The notes under the pieces: generated by a model
What the model was told of the DNA's origin: nothing
The model's database searches: none
Seen by the model: the letters and a program-made list of their open reading frames with translations, nothing else
Translations under genes and position numbers: made by a program
Source: Lutibacter sp.
GTDB taxonomy: Bacteria > Bacteroidota > Bacteroidia > Flavobacteriales > Flavobacteriaceae
Length of the DNA stretch: 12,809 nt
Direction: 5' to 3'
Assembly (NCBI GenBank): GCA_030748365.1
Contig: JASMME010000018.1
Coordinates: 1-12,809 of the forward strand
Shown: piece after piece, positions 1 to 6,652 of the stretch
Position numbering within the stretch: the first letter of the stretch is position 1
How the letters are laid out: every line of letters starts with the position of its first letter

Positions 1-158
1 ATGCGCCCTATTTGGCCCCAACACCCCACCGGGGCAAACGAAATGAGAGTCTTTACCTACTGAAGGTGGTCGACAAACTGGCAGCGATTTATAACTGCAC
101 TGCAGCGGACATTGCCAAGGCCACCACCCAAAACGCACGCGACGTATTCGGGATTTGA
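1..158 (+). CDS. TatD-family metal-dependent hydrolase (DNase), C-terminal fragment
   Basis: This is the last ~52 residues of a TatD/YcfH-type hydrolase; the 5' part lies outside the window and the first complete codon is at base 3. The visible start APYLAPTPHRGKRNES matches the family's conserved C-terminal signature (T/D-x-PYL-x-P-x-P-x-RGK-x-NEP), in which the Asp just before the visible residues is normally a metal ligand of the TIM-barrel active site. The rest (LLKVVDKLAAIYN, then ADIAKATTQNARDVFGI) is the usual closing helix pair, where family members end in N-x-x-x-x-F. The stop is TGA at 156-158. TatD proteins are cytoplasmic 3'-5' exonucleases / deoxyribonucleases of the amidohydrolase fold. 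Substrate cannot be judged from this fragment. Confidence 0.9.
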   Translation, partial: APYLAPTPHRGKRNESLYLLKVVDKLAAIYNCTAADIAKATTQNARDVFGI

Positions 159-187
159 TACCCTAAAGATACGCAGGCCTTTTAGAC

Positions 188-195
188 TATTTTTG
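188..195 (+). promoter_or_regulatory. Candidate -7 promoter box for the 1129-aa protein gene
   Basis: TATTTTTG fits the Bacteroidota -7 consensus TAnnTTTG exactly and lies 24 bases before the ATG at 220, in the 61-base gap after the TatD stop. I see no matching -33 TTG in the expected 17-23 base window upstream, so this rests on the -7 element alone. Confidence 0.4.
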
Positions 196-219
196 ACATT
201 CTAACGTTCGCTGTACAAG

Positions 220-3200
220 ATGAAGAAACGATTGCTTCTGTACAGCGTACTCCTGGTAGGTCTTTTTTCGATGCAGGGTCAATCGGACAGGAACCACCTA
301 AAAACCTACCGGGTGGTAAATGACAGTGTCCGTATCGATACGGTCAGTATCAGCCCTTTTCGTTTTAAGGTGTTCTCTGAAAACGACATGGTGGTTGAAC
401 CACACTGGTACGAAGTTGACTTCGGACAGGCCCTGCTGGTCTTTCGTCCAAACGCGCCCACACCCAACAAGGTGCGTATCCAATACCGCTCTTACCCAGC
501 CTTTATGACCCGTACCTACCAGGTGTTTGACCCAAAAAGGATTGTTCCCTACCTACACAATGACACCCAGGGATACCGCCTGACCGCCCAAAAACGACCT
601 ATAAATACGGTGCCTTTTAAAGGCCTCCAGACCGAGGGAAGTATCCTGCGAAACTTTGGCGTAGGCAACCAACAAAACGGGGTACTGGCCGCTTCCATGG
701 ACCTGAACATTTCGGGAAAATTGTCTGAAAAAGTACGTGTCAAAGCCGCCATTGTTGACACCAACCTCCCCATACAAGAAAACGGAAACACCTACCAACT
801 CAATGAATTTGACCGGGTATTCGTATCGCTGTACCACGATGACTGGACCCTGGACGCCGGTGATGTCTACCTAAACAACCGGGAAAGTCGTTTTATGAAC
901 TTTAACAAGAAAGTGTCTGGCCTTCAGTTTGAGACCCGTTTTAAAAACAAGCGCGGCGGCCGCTTTGATGCATCGGTCTCCGGGGCACTGGTAAAAGGCA
1001 AATACAAAAAACGGCAATTTAGGGGTGTAGAAGGAAACCAGGGGCCCTACCAGCTTTCTGACCTGGGCGAGCAATACATCCTGATCTTATCCGGCACTGA
1101 ACAGATCTACGTCAATGGGAGCCCCCTAAAACGCGGGGAAGAACACGATTACACCATTGATTACAACACGGCGGAACTTAGCTTTAACAGTACCTTTCCG
1201 ATTAGGGGAAGTATGCGCATCACTGCTGAATTTCAGTATACCGATCAGTCTTACAACCGGTTGATTACCTATAACCATGTGGGCTATCAAAACGAGCAAT
1301 GGCAGTTAGAGGGCTATTATTACCACGAATCAGACCTGAAAACACAGCCCTTAGGACAACCGCTCAGCAGCCAGCAACAGGAAATACTGGCCGGGGCCGG
1401 CAATGAGCCCAATGCTATGGTGGCACCGTCAGCCTATGAAGCAGATTATAACGAAGATAAAATCCTGTATAAAAAACAGGTGCTTGGAGACACGGAGGTC
1501 TTTGTGCATACCCTCGAGGAAGGTCCAGGCCTGTACCAGGTCGCTTTTTCCTATGTGGGAGAAGGGCTGGGTGCCTACGCACTACAAGAAGTCACCGCCC
1601 TGGGAAATGTCTATGAGTATGTGGGAGCACTGGCTGGAAATTACCAGCCGGTAATTCGCTTGACTGCCCCAGAAAAACTGGAAATAGGGCTGTTTAAAAT
1701 GGCCTATAAGCCTTCGGAAAAGACCCGTATCCTGGCAGAGACCGCCATTAGCAACAAAGATGCCAACCTGTTTTCCTCCCTGGATGATACACAGAACAGG
1801 GGGATGGCCGGCAAATTCCATTGGGACCAGGTATTGGTCGATCAGCAGTGGTCACTAAAAAGTAACCTGTCCCTGGAGTTTATCAACCGCCGCTTCCAAA
1901 GTATCGAACGCCTGCAAGGGCTAGAATTTGACCGAGACTGGAACCTGGGAACACCCCTGGGTGACCAGGCCCTGCTAAAAGCCGGATTGAACCTTTCCAA
2001 TACAGACAAAAAACAGCTACACTACACGTTTGAAAGGCTTTCTTTTGACCATGCCTATACCGGCAATAAACACCTACTAAATGGCCATTATAGAGACAAA
2101 AAACTGTCGGTACAGCTACACAGCAGCCTGCTCAAGCATCAGTCACCGATGGGCAGCGGCAGCTTTGTTAGGAACAACTTGGAAACGACCCGGCATTTCT
2201 CAAAGAGCTGGGGCGGCCTGCGCTGGGACCTCGAACAAAACAAACGCCAGCTGTCAGGCAATCCTGGACTGCAGGCGGACAGCCATGCATTCAAAGAATA
2301 CGAAGCCTTTTTCGGAATCGGAGACACTACCGCAGTCTACCTCCGGCTGGGTGCGGGCATCAGACTTACTGACAGTGTTCAGAACCGGCAACTTACCCAG
2401 GTAAACCAAGCCAAAACCCTGTCGCTACGTACGCGGTTATTCAAATCAGCAAACAGGGAGCTAACCGCCTTTGCCCATTACCGAAAAGTAAGCCATGCCC
2501 TGGCAACAGAAACAACATCCCTAAACACCAACCTACAGTATCGACAACAGTTCTTTCAGGGGGCTATTAGGCTTAGCACGCGTTATCAAAGCATGTCAGG
2601 AAGCCTTCCCCTCCACGATTTTGTTTATATAAAAACTGCCCCCGGTCAGGGCTATTACACCTGGATTGACTACAACGAAAATGGCCTAAAAGAACTGAAT
2701 GAGTTCGAAATCGCCCAGTTTGCCGACCAGGCCGACTACCTTAGAACCATGCTGCCAACCCTCCGTTACCTACCTGTTTATCAACAGCAACTGTCTCAAT
2801 CGCTCAGCCTGAGTGCCCATGCTTGGCAAACACACAAGGGGCTGAAAAGAATCCTCTCAGGCTTTTCCAACCAAACCAGTCTGTGGATTGACAGCAAACA
2901 GGAAAAGAAAGGGAGCGGTTTTCCCTTAAACCCTTTCCTAAACGACCAGGACCAGTGGTTGGGAGGAAACTTTCAGCTGAGCAACAGCCTGGCCTTTAAC
3001 AGGGGGAAAAAACGTTTTTCAACCAGCTATCTGTTTAATAAATCAAGCCTTAAAAACAACAACAGCCTGGACCTGTTAAAAAATACTGTACGACAACACC
3101 AACTACAGTTCAAGCACCGAATGGGGCAATACTGGGAGCTACAATTGCTGACCGAATACAGTGAACACCAACAAACATCTATGCACTTTAGCGATCGGAA

Positions 3201-3609
3201 TCACCAACTGGAAAACCGGCTACTGACTCCTAAAATAGCCTATCACTACAGCAAAGAACTCTCTTTTTCACTGGCCTGGGATTGGACCCATAAAACAAAC
3301 ACTGCGGGCAACAAGGAAAAACTGCGCCGGCAACAACTAGTAGGAGCCCTGACACTAAACAAAAAAAGCGGTTATAGCCTGGCCGTTAACGTTCAGGTAC
3401 TGAACAACCATTTCAGCGGACCGGTGAACAGCCCGGTAGCCTATCAAATGATGGAAGGCCTACAAGCCGGCAAGAACTTTACCTGGAGCAGCCGGGTACA
3501 CCGAAAGCTCAACAATTATATACACCTGAGTCTGGACTATTCGGGCAGAAACAGTGAAACATCCCCTGCCATACATACCGGGAGCGTACAACTGAAAGCT
3601 TTGTTTTAA
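220..3609 (+). CDS. Large secreted, probably outer-membrane beta-barrel protein of unknown function
   Basis: The 1129-residue product starts with a signal peptide (MKKRLLLYSVLLVGLFSMQGQ, hydrophobic core residues ~5-18). After it, residues 23 to ~290 are beta-rich, without a TonB-box or plug motif that I recognise. Residues ~294-348 hold the segment EQIYVNGSPLKRGEEHDY, then TIDYNTAELSF, then a PI-x-G-x-MRI-x-AEFQYTD strand; this resembles the repeated 'NG-x-x-L-x-x-G-x-DY-x-IDY' unit I associate with SprA-like surface proteins of Bacteroidota (inference). Residues 817-828 (DYNENGLKELNE) form a canonical EF-hand-like calcium loop. The rest is made of alternating-pattern strands and the chain ends VQLKALF, with the terminal aromatic typical of outer-membrane barrels. 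No further gene follows closely on this strand for 140 bases, so it is probably monocistronic. It is not a recognised SprA (which is about twice as long) nor a clear TonB-dependent receptor. Function is unknown. Confidence 0.85.
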   Translation: MKKRLLLYSVLLVGLFSMQGQSDRNHLKTYRVVNDSVRIDTVSISPFRFKVFSENDMVVEPHWYEVDFGQALLVFRPNAPTPNKVRIQYRSYPAFMTRTYQVFDPKRIVPYLHNDTQGYRLTAQKRPINTVPFKGLQTEGSILRNFGVGNQQNGVLAASMDLNISGKLSEKVRVKAAIVDTNLPIQENGNTYQLNEFDRVFVSLYHDDWTLDAGDVYLNNRESRFMNFNKKVSGLQFETRFKNKRGGRFDASVSGALVKGKYKKRQFRGVEGNQGPYQLSDLGEQYILILSGTEQIYVNGSPLKRGEEHDYTIDYNTAELSFNSTFPIRGSMRITAEFQYTDQSYNRLITYNHVGYQNEQWQLEGYYYHESDLKTQPLGQPLSSQQQEILAGAGNEPNAMVAPSAYEADYNEDKILYKKQVLGDTEVFVHTLEEGPGLYQVAFSYVGEGLGAYALQEVTALGNVYEYVGALAGNYQPVIRLTAPEKLEIGLFKMAYKPSEKTRILAETAISNKDANLFSSLDDTQNRGMAGKFHWDQVLVDQQWSLKSNLSLEFINRRFQSIERLQGLEFDRDWNLGTPLGDQALLKAGLNLSNTDKKQLHYTFERLSFDHAYTGNKHLLNGHYRDKKLSVQLHSSLLKHQSPMGSGSFVRNNLETTRHFSKSWGGLRWDLEQNKRQLSGNPGLQADSHAFKEYEAFFGIGDTTAVYLRLGAGIRLTDSVQNRQLTQVNQAKTLSLRTRLFKSANRELTAFAHYRKVSHALATETTSLNTNLQYRQQFFQGAIRLSTRYQSMSGSLPLHDFVYIKTAPGQGYYTWIDYNENGLKELNEFEIAQFADQADYLRTMLPTLRYLPVYQQQLSQSLSLSAHAWQTHKGLKRILSGFSNQTSLWIDSKQEKKGSGFPLNPFLNDQDQWLGGNFQLSNSLAFNRGKKRFSTSYLFNKSSLKNNNSLDLLKNTVRQHQLQFKHRMGQYWELQLLTEYSEHQQTSMHFSDRNHQLENRLLTPKIAYHYSKELSFSLAWDWTHKTNTAGNKEKLRRQQLVGALTLNKKSGYSLAVNVQVLNNHFSGPVNSPVAYQMMEGLQAGKNFTWSSRVHRKLNNYIHLSLDYSGRNSETSPAIHTGSVQLKALF

Positions 3610-3674
3610 AAAGCCGCTATGGTATGGTTTTTGTTTGTATATTTAGGCTGTTTTTTTATGGCAAAACAACTTTT

Positions 3675-3734
3675 TCTTATAAGAGAACGCGTGTATATAC
3701 AGCCACTTTTATACCTATTATGTTATCAGATAAC
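3675..3734. promoter_or_regulatory. Cluster of three short palindromes upstream of the first paralog
   Basis: Three perfect palindromes or inverted repeats occur within 60 bases: TCTTATAAGA (3675-3684), TGTATATACA (3692-3701) and GTTATC-A-GATAAC (3722-3734), the last ending 17 bases before the ATG at 3752. No exact TAnnTTTG box is visible in this gap. The set could be regulator binding sites, but AT-rich DNA produces short palindromes by chance. Confidence 0.25.
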
Positions 3735-3751
3735 CTATACCCTTTAAACAG

Positions 3752-4321
3752 ATGAAAAAATTGATCTTACTCGCTGTCTTTCTACTTCCAACTACCGCCC
3801 TTTTGGCCCAAGAAACGACCCGTTTTGTACAGGAAACAGAAATGTCAGACACAAAAGCTTCCAAGGAGCTCAAGATAAACCTTTTTAACCTGATCGCCCT
3901 TAAGTGGGTGGATGCCAGCTATGAAAAAATCATCAATGAAGAATCCACCTACGGGGTGGGACTGCTCTTTAGCCTAGACGATGAGACAATGAGCGTAGAC
4001 GAGTACCGGACTTTTTCACTGACCCCTTTTTACCGCCAGTTTTTTTCAAACCAACACGCCCAGGGTTTCTTTGTAGAGATCTTTGGGATGCTACACAGCG
4101 GAGAGGATGATTTTTTTGAGTATGATTACGATGCTGATGTGGAAAATCATTGGGAGGAAAGCTATACTGATTTTGCTGTAGGAATCAGTGCCGGCGCCAA
4201 ATTTATCACGCCGCGGGGCTTTGTCGGTGAAGTCTACCTGGGACTGGGTAGGGACCTGTTAGGCAACAGTGACATGGAGATAGTCGGAAGGGGTGGAATT
4301 TCCCTGGGATACCGTTTTTAA
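3752..4321 (+). CDS. DUF3575-like small outer-membrane protein, paralog 1
   Basis: A 189-residue protein with a clear signal peptide: MKKLILLAVFLLPTTALLA, with cleavage expected before QE at residue 20. The mature part begins with an acidic/polar stretch (residues ~21-38), then KINLFNLIALKWVDASYEKIINEES (written here in two parts: residues 41-52 and 53-65), amphipathic strands such as GVGLLFSL and FSLTPFYRQFF, and ends GRGGISLGYRF, a terminal aromatic typical of small outer-membrane barrels. I assign it to the DUF3575-type family of Bacteroidota from overall pattern and memory of relatives, not from a search. Residues ~117-138 form an acidic insertion (GEDDFFEYDYDADVENHWEE) that paralog 2 lacks. 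Its neighbour starts 69 bases downstream and is a clear duplicate. No biochemical role is known to me. Confidence 0.85.
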   Translation: MKKLILLAVFLLPTTALLAQETTRFVQETEMSDTKASKELKINLFNLIALKWVDASYEKIINEESTYGVGLLFSLDDETMSVDEYRTFSLTPFYRQFFSNQHAQGFFVEIFGMLHSGEDDFFEYDYDADVENHWEESYTDFAVGISAGAKFITPRGFVGEVYLGLGRDLLGNSDMEIVGRGGISLGYRF

Positions 4322-4359
4322 AGGCCTGTTTAATATTTTTTGGCATGATATTTGTCTTC

Positions 4360-4388
4360 TTGGTGGCTTAACACTAAAACTACATTTG
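4360..4388 (+). promoter_or_regulatory. Candidate promoter of paralog 2, abutting the start codon
   Basis: TTG at 4360-4362, an 18-base spacer, then TACATTTG at 4381-4388 is a full match to the flavobacterial TTG-N17-23-TAnnTTTG promoter. The -7 box ends only two bases before the ATG at 4391, so transcription from it would begin at or inside the start codon (a leaderless message), or the box is fortuitous. Confidence 0.45.
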
Positions 4389-4390
4389 CT

Positions 4391-4900
4391 ATGAAAACAA
4401 AATGGATTGTTGTGAGTGCGCTGTTGCTCTCAACTACAGCACTTTTTGCCCAAGAAAAGGAAGCGACAAAGCCTTCCCAAGAACTCAAGATAAACCTTTT
4501 TAACCTGATTGCCTCTAAACTGGCCGATGTCAGCTATGAAAAAATCATCAATGAAGAATCCTCCTACGGGATGGGAATCGCCTTTAGCCTGGACGATGAG
4601 TCAATGAGTTTAAACGAGTACCGGAGCTTTTCACTGACGCCTTATTACCGTCAGTTTTTTTCAAATAAACACGCCCAGGGCTTTTTTATGGAGGTCTTTG
4701 GGATGCTGCATCACAGTAAGGAGATTTGGGACGCCAAAAAATTTACAGACTTTGCGGTGGGTCTCAGTGCCGGCGCCAAATTTATCAGCCGCCGGGGCTT
4801 TGTCGGGGAAGTCTACGTGGGACTGGGTAGGGACCTGTTAGGCAACAGTAAACTGGAGATGGTCGGAAGGGGTGGAATTTCCCTGGGATACCGTTTTTAG
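4391..4900 (+). CDS. DUF3575-like small outer-membrane protein, paralog 2
   Basis: A 169-residue homologue of the gene just upstream. I chose the ATG at 4391 rather than the in-frame TTG at 4352, because 4391 gives a clean signal peptide (MKTKWIVVSALLLSTTALFA, cleavage before QE at residue 21) that aligns with paralog 1; the 13 residues upstream (SSWWLNTKTTFA) do not fit a secretion signal. The mature chain repeats the same order: ELKINLFNLIASK, SYEKIINEESSYG, amphipathic strands FSLTPYYRQFFSN and FAVGLSAGAKFI, and the closing GRGGISLGYRF. It differs mainly in a much shorter, basic loop (residues ~108-117, SKEIWDAKKF) where paralog 1 has an acidic insertion. It may be co-transcribed with paralog 1 or use the promoter at 4360-4388. 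A strong terminator hairpin follows the stop. Confidence 0.85.
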   Translation: MKTKWIVVSALLLSTTALFAQEKEATKPSQELKINLFNLIASKLADVSYEKIINEESSYGMGIAFSLDDESMSLNEYRSFSLTPYYRQFFSNKHAQGFFMEVFGMLHHSKEIWDAKKFTDFAVGLSAGAKFISRRGFVGEVYVGLGRDLLGNSKLEMVGRGGISLGYRF

Positions 4901-4904
4901 TAAA

Positions 4905-4940
4905 AAAACAACACGCCGCGCTCTGCGCGGCATGTTTGTT
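4905..4940. terminator. Bidirectional rho-independent terminator
   Basis: A 7-bp GC stem GCCGCGC (4915-4921) / GCGCGGC (4925-4931) with loop TCT lies between the convergent paralog 2 and glyS genes. The stem is extended by AACAACA on the left pairing imperfectly with TGTTTGTT on the right. Read on the minus strand it is followed by a run of seven T, ideal for ending glyS; on the plus strand the tail TGTTTGTTAT is weaker but usable. Confidence 0.92.
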
Positions 4941-4994
4941 ATATTGATAAGCAATGAAGTCAACGGCTATGCTATATAGCAATGGCCTGGGGCT

Positions 4995-6542
4995 TTACTG
5001 GGCGCATTTCTGCAACCAGTTCTTCATAGATATTTCCTCTTTTATCAAGTCTTTAAGGGCCGCTATTTTTACCCGTGTCTGTACCATGGTATCGCGGTGA
5101 CGCAAGGTGACGCTGTCATCGTTTAAGGTATCGTGATCTACCGTGATACAGAAAGGTGTTCCCACGGCATCCTGTCGGCGGTACCTCCTGCCAACCGCAT
5201 CTTTTTCGTCATAAGTAACGGCAAAATCCCATGTCAGGTCTGCTACTATGGAGCGGGCAATCTCTGGTAGGCCATCCTTTTTTACCAAGGGCAACACCGC
5301 TGCTTTGGTAGGAGCCAACACCGCTGGCAACTGCAGTACTGTACGGGTTGATCCATTCTCCAGGGTCTCTTCCTTTAGGGAATGGGAGAAAATTGCCAAG
5401 AACATACGGTCGAGCCCGATGGACGTTTCCACCACATAGGGCACATAACGTTCGTTGAGTTCCGGGTCGAAATACTGTAGTTTCTTGGAAGCATATTTTT
5501 CATGGCTGGACAGGTCAAAATCGGTCCGGGAATGAATTCCTTCCAATTCTTTGAATCCGAAGGGGAATTTAAATTCTATATCAGCGGCGGCATCGGCGTA
5601 ATGCGCTAGTTTTTCATGGTCGTGGAAACGGTAGTTTTCCGCACCCATTCCCAGTGATAAATGCCACTGTAAGCGGGTTTTCTTCCATTGCTCATACCAG
5701 GCTTTCTGGGTGCCAGGACGTACAAAAAACTGCATTTCCATCTGTTCGAATTCCCGCATACGGAAAATAAACTGACGGGCTACAATTTCATTCCTAAAGG
5801 CTTTCCCGGTCTGGGCAATGCCAAAAGGGATTTTCATCCGGCCGGTTTTCTGTACGTTGAGGAAGTTGACAAAAATACCCTGGGCAGTTTCCGGGCGCAG
5901 GTAAAGCTCCATAGAAGACTCCGCTGTAGCACCCAGCCTGGTACCAAACATCAGGTTGAACTGCTTGACATCGGTCCAGTTCTTAGAGCCCGACAAGGGG
6001 CAGGCAATCTCCAATTCTTCTATCAGGGCCTTTACATCGGCCAGGTCCTCTTTTTCCAGGGACTGCCCCATCCGCTTTAGAATGGCAGCACCTTTTTCTT
6101 TGTAGCCAAGTACCCGTGGATTGGTTTCTAGAAACTGTGCCTTGTCAAAAGCATCGCCAAAGCGTTTGGCGGCCTTTTTGACCTCTTTATCAATCTTGGC
6201 ATCCAGTTTACCGACATAGTCTTCGATCAATACATCGGCCCGGTAGCGTTTCTTGGAGTCTTTGTTGTCGATCAACGGATCGTTAAAGGCGTCTACATGA
6301 CCCGAAGCCTTCCAGGTGGTTGGGTGCATAAAAATCGCGGCATCAATCCCGACGATATTCTCGTGCATTTGCACCATGGCCTTCCACCAGTACTCCCTGA
6401 TATTCCTTTTTAATTCTACACCGTTCTGAGCATAGTCGTACACCGCACTCAAACCGTCGTAAATCTCACTCGACGGAAAGACGTAGCCGTATTCCTTGGC
6501 GTGTGAGATTACTTTTTTAAATTGATCCTCTTGATTTGCCAT
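4995..6542 (-). CDS. glyS: Glycine--tRNA ligase, single-chain (alpha2) type
   Basis: A 515-residue class II aminoacyl-tRNA synthetase that charges tRNA-Gly with glycine using ATP in the cytoplasm. It is the eukaryote/archaeon-like homodimeric form usual in Bacteroidota, not the alpha2beta2 form of enterobacteria. Visible marks: the N-terminal KEYGYVFPSSEIYDGLSAVYDYA segment (residues 16-38) with motif 1 around NIREYWWKAMV; SGHVDAFNDP (80-89); RPETAQGIFVNF (216-227); motif 2 from FRNEIVARQ to REFEQMEMQFF (249-273), containing the ATP-contacting Arg; motif 3 GLDRMFLAIF (376-385); and a C-terminal anticodon-binding domain from about residue 403. Length is normal. The start is firm because relatives begin with the same MANQED. 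The gene follows a terminator and has its own -7 box directly before the ATG; a strong terminator closes it. Confidence 0.97.
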   Translation of the reverse strand: MANQEDQFKKVISHAKEYGYVFPSSEIYDGLSAVYDYAQNGVELKRNIREYWWKAMVQMHENIVGIDAAIFMHPTTWKASGHVDAFNDPLIDNKDSKKRYRADVLIEDYVGKLDAKIDKEVKKAAKRFGDAFDKAQFLETNPRVLGYKEKGAAILKRMGQSLEKEDLADVKALIEELEIACPLSGSKNWTDVKQFNLMFGTRLGATAESSMELYLRPETAQGIFVNFLNVQKTGRMKIPFGIAQTGKAFRNEIVARQFIFRMREFEQMEMQFFVRPGTQKAWYEQWKKTRLQWHLSLGMGAENYRFHDHEKLAHYADAAADIEFKFPFGFKELEGIHSRTDFDLSSHEKYASKKLQYFDPELNERYVPYVVETSIGLDRMFLAIFSHSLKEETLENGSTRTVLQLPAVLAPTKAAVLPLVKKDGLPEIARSIVADLTWDFAVTYDEKDAVGRRYRRQDAVGTPFCITVDHDTLNDDSVTLRHRDTMVQTRVKIAALKDLIKEEISMKNWLQKCAQ

Positions 6543-6546
6543 GCTG

Positions 6547-6554
6547 CAAAAATA
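6547..6554 (-). promoter_or_regulatory. Candidate -7 promoter box of glyS, five bases from its ATG
   Basis: On the minus strand this reads TATTTTTG, an exact TAnnTTTG. It ends four bases before the ATG (first base at 6542), so the predicted transcription start falls within one or two bases of the start codon. No TTG is visible in the expected -33 window. A terminator for the upstream gene lies just beyond at 6577-6613, so glyS does need a promoter in this short space. Confidence 0.45.
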
Positions 6555-6576
6555 GTAAAGCTTTTAGGACTGTTAA

Positions 6577-6613
6577 AATAAAAAAGTGGAATTGATCTAA
6601 GTCCCTTCCACTT
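6577..6613 (-). terminator. Rho-independent terminator of the coiled-coil protein gene
   Basis: On the minus strand AAGTGGAA (6606-6613), a 14-base loop, then TTCCACTT (6584-6591) forms a perfect 8-bp stem that runs into TTTTTTATTTT (6577-6586). It lies about 40 bases after the stop of the gene at 6653-7573 and about 35 bases before the glyS start, separating two same-strand genes into different transcripts. The loop is longer than ideal. Confidence 0.65.
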
Positions 6614-6652
6614 CTATATACTTGGCAGTCATTTAGACCACTGTACTACGAA

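Larger units (their letters stand above)
3752..4900 (+). repeat. Tandem gene duplication with near-identical tracts
   Basis: The two neighbouring genes share exact nucleotide tracts at a constant offset of 579 bases near their ends: 4241-4270 equals 4820-4849 (30 bases) and 4283-4320 equals 4862-4899 (38 bases). A 26-base identical run also covers the conserved KINLFNL region of both. Identity extends to third codon positions, so the duplication is recent or the copies are kept alike by gene conversion. The stretch between these tracts is more divergent and carries the length difference. Confidence 0.85.

Noticed and set aside
163-195. CTAAAG ... CTTTTAG hairpin followed by ATTTTTG after tatD as a terminator
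   Set aside because: The stem is five or six AT pairs with a bulge and a 10-base loop, and the T-run is better read as part of the -7 promoter box of the next gene.
3608-3657. AAAAAGCC ... GGCTG-TTTTTTT as a terminator of the 1129-residue gene
   Set aside because: The pairing needs a bulge and a loop of about 30 bases; too weak to call, though a T-rich tail is present.
4352-4390. In-frame TTG start at 4352 for the second paralog
   Set aside because: It would put 13 polar and aromatic residues before an otherwise ideal signal peptide; ATG 4391 aligns with paralog 1.
5688-6080. Open frame on the plus strand inside glyS (130 codons)
   Set aside because: It is a shadow of a highly conserved tRNA synthetase coding sequence and shows no protein-like pattern.
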